From assembly GCA_027627225.1 (NCBI GenBank), contig CM051038.1, positions 38,606,341-38,670,340 of the forward strand: a stretch of 64,000 bases of DNA. The letters are read 5' to 3'. This document shows, piece after piece, positions 13,890 through 26,200 of this stretch (its first letter is position 1; the number at the start of each line of letters is the position of its first letter). The translations under genes and the position numbers were made by a program. The notes beneath the pieces were generated by a model. That model saw only the letters and a list, made by a program, of their open reading frames with translations, was not told where the DNA came from and ran no database searches. Source of the DNA: Congeria kusceri (lineage: Eukaryota > Mollusca > Bivalvia > Myida > Dreissenidae).

Positions 13890-15830
13890 GATTTTAACAG
13901 TGATAAACACCTCGCATATTTACCGCATAGGCATCGACGCAGGATTTCTATTTTTGTTCCTTTACTGGCACATGTACGTTTGATAAGTATGGAAAGCATG
14001 CAACAATATATAAAACACTCCAGCTAGTCGATCGAATACTGGTATATTTAACTAATTTCTTTTACTTAAGCTAGCAAGTAAAACACGAATGAACGGAATG
14101 AACACAATCAATATTGTTATAAAAGTGCAATAAGATACAAAAATATGCAGTTCTTCCAGCTTGTTTGTTGACATACAATGATACAATGCAGAAATTCATT
14201 TTTTTTTCGGTCCCGAGATAATCGACAGTAAAGGACCGGGAATAGATTTGAGCCGCCTTTTAAACTAAAATTGAATACACCAATCAAATGACTAGAAGCC
14301 GCACTCAAGAACAATGGCGGAAATTTTAAGAAGAAAAGCTAATTTTCAAATTTTGCAGAACGTATAGAGCAGTTGTATATAAAACTGGTAAATTATTTAC
14401 GAGAATTTAATAGAAAATGTGTGGAATGTAACGATTTTGCTTTTTAAATTTGATTTTAATGATAACTCTCGGTTCCTAGGTGTGCAATTTGTTGACAGTT
14501 CAAATTTGAGATTTGCACTATTAGCATGGAAATTTGTTTGTAGTTTGAACTTAATTAATCTTTATGTTAAGGCTTTATTGTGTGTGTTGGTACGGAACAA
14601 AACACAGTTTATTGCATTGCTATATGCTCCGAAATTCTACCGAAATATTTAAAATCATATTGGTCGCAAAATCATGGAAGTACCAGTTCTCGAACCTCTA
14701 AGGATGAACCCTGGCCTGTGGACTTTGTTGCAAAAGCATTCTTGAAAACAACATTATAGATCAATATTTCAATCTCTGATACACATTTTTATGCATTAAT
14801 AGTGACTCAGATTTTGTTAGCTAAAGAAACTTCAGCGAACAGTTTATATAGTACTGACTAGACCTGTTCGCTGAAGCCAACCCCGTATCGAAAGTCAACC
14901 AGAGTTTGTAACATATTTATGTCACGCTATAAATCCATATATTTGCGATTTCTGGAGGAAATCATTACATATACAAGCAAGTCAGTATAAACTTTTGACT
15001 TGTTTTGATAATCGAAATTGTCAAATGCATCCAATAATACCCGAAAATAACTCTGATTATCACACAGTGTACAATTACGCCGCCATTTTTGTTTTATCAC
15101 CTGACTACAAGATTTTCATTTGGATATTTTCGGATCGACCTTGACCTTTTCGCGTGCTCAAATTGTAAACATGGTTTTCGTTTTTCGTAATGCATTATAT
15201 CTGTTTAATTACTCATGTCTGAATAGCAAACATATTGTATTAATATTGATGTAAGTGAAGTTTAATCTATTATTCTTTTACTAGGTATTACAATTATAGT
15301 GTGTTCACAAAACAATCACCAGTGAAGTACAAATCCATGAAATGTAAGTTTCGTTTCAGACTTTGTTTGATAACAGTCACAGCACATGTTCTGTTACTAA
15401 AAATAGATAAAAAGTTACATGACCGTGACATCCTGTGAGATTCTTATTTTGACAAATGTCTTTTATGTGACTGATTTCCTCCACATTTTAGTTACGAAAT
15501 GGTAATTAAGAAGTGTTTTAGACTTTATTTTGTCATAAGTATGCTAACTAGATGTAAAAATTATCCATCTATCTAATAATGGTGCCTATTTGGTTCAGTA
15601 GTGCATGTAAAAGCTGTTTTGGGCAGTTTTTTGGTGACTGTTGATTAACTGTCAAATTCTTGAGTATTGCTGGTAGACTTTACTATGGGGGTTGCTCCAA
15701 AACTTTTATGTCCCGCAAAGTCAAAAAATATTTAAAAAAAACGACATTTTAAGTTATGGAAGCCAGAACTAAGATTCTGTCTATTTTAGCAAATTTGCAC
15801 CATATTATGTTGCCGCCCAGCCCTTTTTTT
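13890..15830. other. No gene seen
   Basis: AT-rich. A CCAAT word near 14280 precedes a 17-codon frame beginning MAEILRRKANF (14314) and ending in a stop. It is too short to call. Confidence 0.4.
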
Positions 15831-15932
15831 GGCTTTTAGGGGAAGGTGTTGGGTCCTTTCAAGAGGGGAAAATATGTATAATACGGGAATTTTACAGATT
15901 ATTAAAATATCAACAATAGCACACTCTATTAA

Positions 15933-16526
15933 GAAGTATTAGTCTACAAATCATAATATATGTTTGTAGTACATTTCAATTTTGTTGACAAGGCAATGTC
16001 CCTGGTACTAGACTTGAACATGTTCATAATACTTTCAATGTATCTCTTCGATATATCAGAACATTCGTATCAGTGCCTCAAGCTTGACTTGCCCCAGGGT
16101 ACTTCTTGATGGTGTACAGATAGAAATCATCAGGCTGAACAGCCTCTCTACACATGCAGCTGAATGGGCAAAATCCCACTAAGGTTGACTAGAAACTCCA
16201 TGGCAGGAAAGGACCTAACCATCACTTCATCATCCCTGAAGATGGCAGCCACATCCTCTACACCGCAGAAAAATGTAGCCAGCTAAACTTGTACTCGTAC
16301 TTAGCGGATGTAAAAAGACGAGCATCTGGAACCATGTGTAGTGGTTGGGATGAATCGTTATCACTATCTGAGTCACAAATCGATTTCTTTTTGTTTTCAA
16401 ATGGTACATCTAACGGTTGCAGACACTCACGTGAAGCCTGAAGGTTCCTGCGGCTGGTCTGACGGCGAACTCTCGGAAGTTGAAATGTACTATAAACATA
16501 TATTATGATTTGTAGACTAATACTTC
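15933..16526. mobile_element. Nested 594-bp element with ~45-bp terminal inverted repeats
   Basis: The ends gaagtattagtctacaaatc and its complement run ~45 bases inward (to ttgaaatgtacta). TTAA flanks it on both sides (15929-15932 and 16527-16530), as in piggyBac-type TTAA duplication, though the TIR sequence is not piggyBac-like. It carries a decayed hAT transposase tail on the minus strand. Confidence 0.65.
16056..16178 (-). pseudogene. hAT-type transposase C-terminal remnant
   Basis: The minus-strand frame ending at the stop at 16058-16056 reads HSAACVERLFSLMISICTPS, then RSTLGQVKLEALIRMF. This fits the hAT dimerisation signature (S-x-x-x-E-R-x-F-S ... R-x-x-L). Upstream, the frame is broken by a TAG and shifts, and no catalytic domain is present, so it is dead. 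Confidence 0.55.
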
Positions 16527-17954
16527 TTAATACAGGGGTCTCTCTCTGGTTTGGGGGAAGAGTACCTGTACCCTCAGGCGGGGGAATTTGAGCGTCGTTT
16601 TACACAGAAGGGGAAATTTCGACCTAGCAAACGAGTCAAAAATAAAAATTATTAAATATATTTTTAAAATCACTTTATTTAGTATAACTCTACCTGACAA
16701 CTTTATTCATGATAATTATCAATAAATTGAATATTATATTAACTAGTCGAATTTTAACCATCTACCACTTGACCATTATAAGGTGGAGTATTGCAACAGA
16801 TAATTTTTCATGCAATTTAATAGTTTTTCACTATGATTTTTTAAATCGTTTTTTAACTTCCAAATTTTAACCTTAATTAATTTTGTTAAACTACTTATTC
16901 TAATTCTAATACAGTAATAAACTGTGTTTTTGACTGTAAGACACGGTATTTGTGCCTTTTTGCTTCACCTGTTTTGATAACTTTTAAGCAGAAGCCATTT
17001 TCCCAAAACAGAAATTACGGTTCCCGGCACATAAGCTAGCAGTTAACTGTATATAAATGAAGTTTTATTATGAAAGCATAAATAATCGGGAACCAGACAA
17101 GTCAAAACGGTCATTTAACATGACCATGTGGTGTTATTTGGATTTTATCGTTAACCGTTTGTAACGGTGCTTAAATAAATTTGATCCCCGAAAATTACTC
17201 CCATAAACAAAACGAAAACAAATTCGATGGCAGTTCATTTAGGGGGAATTTTGGTCTGAAATGGGGGAACAATATATACTTTTTCATTGGGGGAATGATG
17301 CTGCATTTCGGCATCAAAATACGGATATCGAGACCCCTGTAATAGAGTGTGCTATTGTTGATATTTTAATAATCTGTAAAATTCTCCTATTATACATATT
17401 TTCCCCTCTTGAAAGGACGCGCCACCTTCCCCAAAAAGACTAAAAAGGGCGGTGAGCTAACCAGGCGGCTGGTTCTTAACCACGCACACTACAAATAGTT
17501 CATTGAGCACTTTCAATAATTCACATCCATACATTACTGATCAATGACAAACTGCTGCTATTTAGTTTGTTTACTTGACAAAGGACATCTTGGGAAATTA
17601 CAGGGATACAGATCAACCTATTTAAGATACTTGCCACCTGGGCCCCTCACTTTAGCAGTCCAGAGGCCCACTTAAAAGTGTTAGCCAAAAATTCCTCTTC
17701 TTAAATTTCTCTAACTTAAAAATTGCAGGAGCCCAGCATAATTTTTAGTAGCATTGGGCGACTGGGCCCCCTTTAATCTGTATCCCTGAATTGAAATATT
17801 CGGATTTTCGCGTTGTTTTATCTTGAAAACCATGTCTCTGTGTATTTAAAGTGTATATTGTTTACAATCTAGTTCTTCTGCACATGTTTCTGATAACCAC
17901 GGACTCCGGGGCTTTTGTGTTGGGCAATTATTTAAATTCTATTAATCAAAAATT

Positions 17955-18135
17955 ATAATTTGTCCCAGTTTTAGGCCTAAAATAAAATATTGTTTGTTTC
18001 CCCTCCCGCGACCGACCCAGCAAAATCGCCGCAACCCAAAAATTTTATAGTTCAAAGACAGCGTTTTTTTCACCTTTGGGGAAAACGTGGCAGGGCCCTT
18101 CCGAAGGGGAATTTTACAGCAAAAGGGGAATTGTT
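17955..18135. repeat. Interspersed repeat with cccctcccgcgaccgaccc
   Basis: The segment aataaaatattgtttgtttc, ccctcccgcgac matches the reverse complement of 19785-19850 (gtcgctggaggggaaacaaa, caatattttatttt). Confidence 0.55.
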
Positions 18136-18419
18136 TTTGAAACATTTTTATATTCTACTTTGTTATTAAACATTAATCAATTGTTTTACTACAAATGAGA
18201 ACTTGGATTATGCACAAACTTGGTTTCTTAACAAAAATGGGATTGTTTACGAAAATTCCTCTATCTTAGTCAATTTTTGTCTGATTTTGGTTAAGTTTTT
18301 TTAAAAATAAAGCTTAAATTCTGAGGGGAATTTTTAGGTAAATACAGGGGAAAAATATATACTTTTTAAGCAGGGGAATGGGGCCGAATTTCGGCCCCAA
18401 ATTAGCCCTTAAAAAACAC

Positions 18420-19780
18420 TGAAAGAAAACAATATTTTATTTGTGTGTGAACATGCGGGGTGCGAATCCTTAAAAAGAATTCAGTATTGTGTACAAAATT
18501 TACTTTCAAAAGACGCTTATAAAATGACTTTAAACGGACAGTTCTCGGTAACGCGTAATTCGGCGTATTTTGACACATGCTTTTACGACAAGGACACCAT
18601 AACATTCAGTGTCAGATTCTAGGGTGCAGCCATTTCCGCTCGCATATGCATGTGTTTTTAAAGAGAAAGAACGCCCACTGGCAATTAACAAACTCGCCTT
18701 TATGCACAAAGTGTCCATTATCGATAAAATCTTGACGCTGGAGGAGTCAGCTTAACAAGAGCCAGACAGTCAGTCAGTGAGAACGCTTAAAATTCACAGC
18801 ATGCAAATGAGCATCATCGTTAGAAAGTTTATCAAGCCCTCATTCTAATTTTAATTGGGTAAAAGTCATTTGTAACACATTTGCGTTAGGTATGTGTTTT
18901 GTTATAGATATGCGTGTTTTTAACAGCCACATTTGTAATAAATTACTACAAATCAAAATAGTAAATAAATAAATAAATAAAAATAAATATCATAATTTTG
19001 GTGAAAGGAACCGTTTACTAAGAATATGAATTATGACATCATGTAACTGGACAAACTGATTGCGTCAAACGTCTTATTTTGTTAAAAAAAACACAATTAC
19101 TTGATCTAGAAATAATTAACGAAAGTGTTATTCAAACTAAACTGCACACGGATTAGAATTATGCAAAAACTTTGACTGAGGCAACATTTGAATGAAAGTT
19201 AGTGGAACTAAAGTCCTTGTCAAAAATGAATGTAAATAAACTTCAGCGCCTTTTCTTTTTATTTTAATTTATCAAAAATGTTCTGTTGCTTTCTTTTTAT
19301 TAATGAACAAAGTCCTATTTGTTTTTATTTCCATAGAATGCTAATTCATTTATGCTCTAGCATTTGCGTTGTTCAGGTACAGTATTACAGATTGATGCTT
19401 TTAAACACTATCCACGTGCAAAGCGTGTAACACGCATTTCAGCTACAAACTGCCAGCCGCAGTTTGACAGTCACCTTTGCTATGGTTGTTGCTAACAGCG
19501 TTCTGTTTTGGATGCCCGGCGAATTGCAACGTCACGCTATTACTCCTTAGTTTTAACAGGTTTTTATTATTAACTCTCTTGTTTTTAACGTATGTTATTG
19601 TTTGTTAAATTTGATAAATTATTGTAAGGTAATTAGAACATAGTATTACGTAAATAAGCAGAACGTTATTAATCTACTACAACGAAAATATTAAGAATTT
19701 ATACTATAACGTAACATTTCGAACATAAGGAAAACATTAATGAAACTTTGTGTATACAAATAAAATATTTTTCCGACTTT
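18420..19780. other. No gene seen; probable upstream region of shugoshin
   Basis: Mixed AT-rich sequence. The first non-coding exon and promoter of shugoshin should lie somewhere before 20292, perhaps in the less AT-rich stretches near 18590-18700 or 19410-19560, but no element decides this. Confidence 0.35.
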
Positions 19781-19900
19781 ATTAGCATGGGTCGCTGGAG
19801 GGGAAACAAACAATATTTTATTTTCGGCCTTAGGTGAATTGAGCCTAAAATTCCCAATTTCATGTGTACAGGTCATATTTCCAAAATGGTAAAAAAAAAA
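19780..19900 (-). repeat. Interspersed repeat, reverse copy of the 18.0-kb sequence
   Basis: See the partner at 17955. It sits ~400 bases before the first coding exon of shugoshin. Confidence 0.5.
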
Positions 19901-20297
19901 GCCCTGGACTCTGAACCTGAAAACAAATGAGGTGTCAAACTCGCCATACACATTCTTATTACATACCTTATGTTAGTGCTATCAGTCATCAAAATGGCCA
20001 ATGGATGTTATTGTTACTTGAATTATTTGAAATTTGTACTACATTGTTTACTATTATACCATGACTAGTTTGTCTCGCAACTGGCACAGCAGTATACAGC
20101 CCCAGTTGTCTACCGCAGTACCTTTGAGGCTGTGTAGTGTATTGAACATTTAAATGATAATAATAGTCGTTGGTTTGTGTAGTACTGTTTTTAAACATAT
20201 GAAAAAACAAACTGTTACAACATGCTTATTTATTAAATTCTCAGAATATACTGTATGTTTGACTCATTTGCTCAATATATTCTTATTTTCAGACAGA

Positions 20298-23200
20298 ATG
20301 GCAGCAGAAGGAAGCATGCCTGTTAGTCTGGATGAGTCCTTGTCAAAAGGCAAGAAACTGCCATTAAAGCGAGTGAAAAAGAAACCAGAACTCAATATTT
20401 CTAAGGGAAAATTGAAATCCATTTCAAAGCAGCAAAATTTTAGCTGTAAGTAGACCAATGCAATGCTGGACACTGGTTGTAATTCTATTTGATAGAATTG
20501 GCTGTTTTTGCTAGTGAGAACTTTTAAAACAGCTATCAAGTTGCAAAAGTTGGTGCTTGAATTTCATGTTAAATTAATTAAATTCGTGTATTTAGTTATT
20601 CACAGTTTTGCTTAAACAAAGACATGAATGTTTTGTTGGTTTGGAAAATATTTGGTATCTCTTATCAACATTAATTTCTCAAAATGTGTGCTTGTTTTCC
20701 CCATAGTCTTAAATGCATCGGTCCAAAAGCAAACCCTGCGCGCCAACAACCGGGCACTAGCCCAGAGTCTGGCCAAGTCGCGCGAGGAGATGCGACAGAT
20801 GCACAAGGTAAACAAGGACCTTCTGGCACAGAACCAGGAGCTCGTTATCAAGAACAACAGGCTGAAGAGGGTGGCTGGAATACGAGACAATGAGATTGAG
20901 GCTGAATTGCAAAAGCGTATGAAGGTACTGAGATTCGTCCTCTATATTTGCTACGGGTTATCACTATCATTATGCTTTGGGATGGGTGACCGAACATGCA
21001 ACCATCAGATTGGTGAATTAATAAGCAAAGCAGGAAGATTTAATGATACTAAACATAAAAAATTAATGTAAGGCATATGCCATAAAAACTTCATTTATAT
21101 AAGAATATGTATTTTTACTGTAGATATTACATTATAAGCACAATATATCATTAGCCATTTTAAAAACATCATATGCTCATGTACGTTATTTAATATATTA
21201 GATGCATATTTTGGCTAATATTTAAAAAATGACTGGTATAATTCGCAAAATTGACAAAAATGTTACTGATGTTTTTCTTCCTGCTAACTTATTCTAACCA
21301 AACTGACTCGATTCCAGCAAGTAATGCTGTCCTTGAAGAAGCTCTGTGAGGACACATCCCGCAGTATGATGCAGTCCAGTGAGTGCCTCAACAGCATCTA
21401 TGATGTGTGCGTGGAGCAGAGCCGCCGTAGTACCGGCATCGGGGAGGGGCGGGGATCATCTATGGGCGTCGGCGAGGAGGGCCGGGTTTCTTCTTTGGGT
21501 GTCGGGGATGAGGGGCGGTGCTTATTAATGGGCGGGGCTGCGATGGAGGAGGAGCCAGCGTTGGTGACGGACACCGTAAGAGCAGGGCCTAGAAGGTGGG
21601 TCTACATGGTGTAGGAATTGTTATACACCACATGGTTCAATTTACAGGATAAATATTGTAGGATAAATATTATATTACAATGTCTTGTTCTAAAAAGGCT
21701 GTTAATTGGAATTTTACTTTATATTCACATAGTAATTATAGCATTCCTTATTTAGAATGATTTATTAATGAGATCAGCAACATTGGTCCTGGCATATTTG
21801 CGACTGTATTATTTTGTGAGTCTAAATCTATTCTCTATTCTTAAGTCTAAGAATGGGTTGGTGAATATGGGCTCTGGGGCAGTATTCTCATTTAGCATCT
21901 TATAGAATTTCTCAATTATTTTAACTGAAGTATAAAATTTGTATTCTCATGTTTCATGAACACTTGGGCATGATGCATATATTCTTCAAACCATATTTAA
22001 GTAAGGATTTTGTTTTAAAATGTTATCTAGTGCTGCATGGTTTCTATATGGAATTACAAGTATTAAGTTAAGAACTTTGCAGATTTAACAATAAGGATAA
22101 AATTTTACTTAAGATGCTTTCTGAATACCACCCCTGAAGTATACATGGTATGTTTGTTTCAGGAACATGTTTCAGGCGGACAGTGCCCAACCCCTGTCAG
22201 ATCTGCCCGTGAAGTCCTCGTCGGTGTTCCACTCAGGCATGTCGGACATCTCCATGATCATGGAACAGTCCATGATGGATGACGGTATAGCTGATGAGCC
22301 TGAATACGTGGCTGTTGCGCTAGAAGCAGGTGAGTACAGCAGCAGTCTTTGCAAATCCCACTAGCCTGAAGCCCGGGCTAGTGCTTTTGACTGGGGCTAG
22401 TGGAGATTTGTATGCTCAGGCTAGTGGTGTTTTCAGCAAATTGAAATGATCCTGACACAATGTTATGAACAATTATGATCAAAGTAAGAATTTAGGCTTG
22501 CTTGGCCAAACTACTAATTTCAATGACTGGTACAGGCTGTAATTTAGTTCATGCTTTCCAGATCTATGCCCATTGTAACCTGGTGAAAAAATACTTTTTT
22601 GATACTTTTAGGCCACGTGTTTTTTTACCAAATATAATAGGAACCTAACCAAGGCATCATTTTGTAGCAAAATTTCTTAAAATTCATGCCATTTTCCCAA
22701 AGTTGACTTGTCAGGATTTTGTTTGGGCCCCCCCCCCCAGTCTCCCCTCTTTACCATTTAAATAGAAATTATGAATGTTTAAGTCTTTAAAAGTAAGTTT
22801 CATAAACTTGATCATTTTATTGTTTCAGTGAAGGAGGTCAACAGTGACACAAACATTGCTGCTCCAGTAGAGTCCTTCCCAACCCACAAGTCCAAAGTAT
22901 TATCAAAACTTCCACAGCGGGTGGCAAAAGATGGGTCTGCTCTCTTAGAGAAGAATGATAAAAGTGAAACGGCAAATACGATAAAGGCTTGTGCAAAAGA
23001 AAGTCAAAAGGCCGAAAAAGAAAAAGAACCAGCACCTTCTAAGAGTAAGAGTAGGACTGACAAAAAGTCAAAAGATAAAAGCCAGGTAGCAAAAAGCACA
23101 AATATAAAGTCAAATGAAAAAGGATCTAAGACAAATGAAGTTGTTTCACAAAGTAACAAACATGATGTTGGCAGTGTGCCAGCCAAAGTGCCAAATGTTG

Positions 23201-26200
23201 ATACTGACATTGATTTAGATACAGACGTAAGTCTATTTGGGTTTGGTGGTAATTTTGCTGTAGAGCTAGTGTCTGGATCTCCAATTAGTAACACAAACTG
23301 GGAGGACAGTAAGGCAGTTCCTGCAACCAAAATAAATAGTGAAAATTCTGAAAATAAGGACAAAAATGCTGATAAAGAGTTGAATGACAAAGCTCGCAGG
23401 GAAACGTTTGTTCTCCCACAACCTGCTGTTGTTCAAGAGTCCAAAGCAAAATCTTCAAAAGATAAAAGCAATGATTCTGGTAAACAAAAACCTGCTGTGA
23501 CAAACAAATCAAATAAAGTTATTCAGAAATCTTCTAAAACCGTAGCATCATCATCATCATTAAGAAATGACAAAGAAATGCCGCATTCATCAAAGGGACA
23601 GAAACAACCAGAAAACCCTAAACCCATACCCCAAGTTCAAGAGCAAAGGTATGATGTTGTCTCGAATCCCTTCAAACCAACCAAAACCTTAATAAGGAGC
23701 CCGCCAGCTGTTTATGTATCACCCTATCAGAAAACTAATGAGGAGCCATCAATTGACAGCAGAGCATTTATTGCTTCACTGAGACAGTCGTCTGAAACAG
23801 CTGTGCAGAGGTCACCAATTCCCGAACCACGTTTCTCACACGAGCCGACTATGATCTTTAATTCTGACATGGAATTTACGGAAATTATTGATACAAGTAA
23901 CCTAACAAGTTTCAACAAATCATATAAAGTAAGCCCTAATATTCCTGAAGATGCAAATTTGGTAGACAAACCAACACAAGGTCTTCCTCAAAAAGAAGTT
24001 TCTCAAGCGAAAGATATTGACAATCACGAGTTTGTTAAACCGTCCTGTAAAAATGCACCGAAAGTTACAAAACAGAAAAGTTCAAGAAGCAAAGCATCTT
24101 CTAAAACAGACGAGGCAGCAAAAGTTGCGGATACGTTGGATGCACCTGCTGTGGAAGTGCGCAGTAAGAAACCTGGAGTGTTCACCTTCAATGTTGGCAG
24201 AAAAGAAGCTGATGGCACAAGGAAAGCTGTACCAGAGGAAACTAGTAGGGCTAGATCAAAGAAAAAGAAAGCTGTTACCCCAGAGAAAGATGAAGAGCGT
24301 AAAGCTGGTGATGACCGAGACATGTTTAACTTCGGAGACCGCACTCCTACAATGCCCCTGGACAAGCTTGTCAAACCAGTGACCAAGAATGTGTATGACC
24401 TCTCAATGAATGAGTCAGTTGTGCAGACAAGCAGTCTCAAGTCCTTAAGAGATAACAATAAAAAAGCTGCACCAGTAATTCCTGAACCCAAGCCAGATGA
24501 ACACATCTACTATCTACCGATGCCAAAAGGAAGTCCGGAGGAGAAACCAGCACCGTCCAACTCAAGGTCACGCTCAAAATCCAGCACAAGGTCCAAGTCG
24601 AAAACTCGGCACAAATCAGGGGAAGATGATAATGACGATTGGGAACCAGGTAAATCAAGATCTCGTGCACGGTCTGCAAGTAGGTCAAGGAAAACCTTTG
24701 ACATGAATGAACCTGTTGCTCCTAGACGGGGAAGATCCCAGTCCAGAGTTAGAAATTCTAGTGAATCAGTTGCTGCAGACAAAGACGGTGTGGATAAGGA
24801 AAGTGTTCAGGTGAATGCAAAAGAAAGGAAAACAGATGTGCAGCCTAGAAGAGGTCGTTCCAGATCAAGAGTAAGGAAGCCAGATTTTGATGATGAATGC
24901 GAAGATATTGAGCCAGAAAAGGTTGTCCGCTCTAAGTCAAGATCTCGAAAAAGTGCTAAAGAGGATGAGATTGAAATTGATGGGGAAGAATTAGATGTGA
25001 CGCAACTGGAAAGAAAGAGCAGATCTAGGTCCATTCATAGAAGGAAAACTTGTGTTTTGGATGAAGTGGAAGAAAACAAAAAAGAGAAATGCCTAAAAGA
25101 AAAGCTTGTTGCAGATTCACCCGTGGTTAAGAGAAGTCGACAAACCAGAGGCAAGTCAATCATTGTCCTCGATTCGGATGATGAAAGCTCTGTGTCAGAC
25201 AACAGTGAAAAGAAGGAAATAGCTGAAACATTTTGTATAGGAGACTGTGATTCCGACCATGCAAAAGAGACCGTTGAAAGTAAGTCGACACAACCTTCAG
25301 GTAAAAAGTCTGTTTCTAATAAGGTCCTGGTAGAAAGTGAGAATGAGAGTGATGCAAAGAACTCTGACACAAATGAGAAGTCAATGGAAAGTGATGAGCC
25401 TAGCATTCGAGTGATAGACACATTCATTACGAAAAGCAGGGCTAGAAGATCCAAACGCCTCAATAGTATAGACCCAGATTTAGTGGACGATCATGGTTTG
25501 GATATATTTGAAAATGGAATCACTGAAGAACAAAAGGTTTCCAAGACAAAAGACACTGAGAGCAGACAGGGAAAGCTGAGTAGGTCAGTAAGGAAAAGTC
25601 GAAGCAAAATGTCATTCGCTGTTGATTGTGAAGATGACAAAGAGGAAGATAACAAGTCACCGACCCCAAAGAAGAAGTTGAAGTCGACCAAGAAATCCGT
25701 GAGAAAGAAGAAGGAAAAGGAAGGCACAGACTCCAGTGCTGAGGTGAAGAAGTCTAAAGCTAAACTAACCATGGTATGCATTTTATTGTTCATTATACAA
25801 TGTATAAATAATTCTGGAAATGACCAGAGCCCAAGCATGAAAAATACCTAATATTAGTACACTTGTAATTTCAGTGTCCAAATCTTCAAAAAATGTATTT
25901 CTTAGTCTGGAAATCGAGTCCTAAAATTCTCAAGTTTTTGCTAATTTTTGACTAAGGGTTTTTATAAATAAGAGCCTTGTCTTGAAATTTTACCTACTAT
26001 TCTTTATCATTGGAGTAATCTGTTAAAATTGGTGATTGTTTATGTCGTAGAAAAAAAAGTAACATTTTGATCTTTTTTTTAATCAAAATGCAAAACTCTT
26101 GTTGTTGAAATAAAATTGGTTATAATTTACTGATGGAAAAGGTTCATTTCATTTCCTCATTTTGAATGTTCATTGGTGTTGCAGTATACTGTAACCATGG

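Larger units (their letters stand above)
15834..17440. mobile_element. Composite inverted-repeat element with nested insertion
   Basis: Arms 15834-15931 and 17342-17440 are inverted copies (ggggaaggtg, cctttcaagaggggaaaata, and onward to tagcacactctatta). The left arm is split by the insertion at 15933-16526. After that insertion comes caggggtctctctc (from 16534), and its inverted partner gagacccctg lies at about 17331-17340. CAGGGGT-type ends are typical of hAT elements. G-rich words (gggggaa) recur inside. Confidence 0.6.

Noticed and set aside
21576..21581. Stronger-looking donor gtaaga for shugoshin exon 3
   Set aside because: It would leave phase 0, whereas exon 4 must be entered in phase 2; the donor after 21595 fits.
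24024..24506. 160-codon minus-strand frame inside the shugoshin giant exon
   Set aside because: Shadow of the Lys/Ser-rich coding strand; several such antisense frames occur along the exon.
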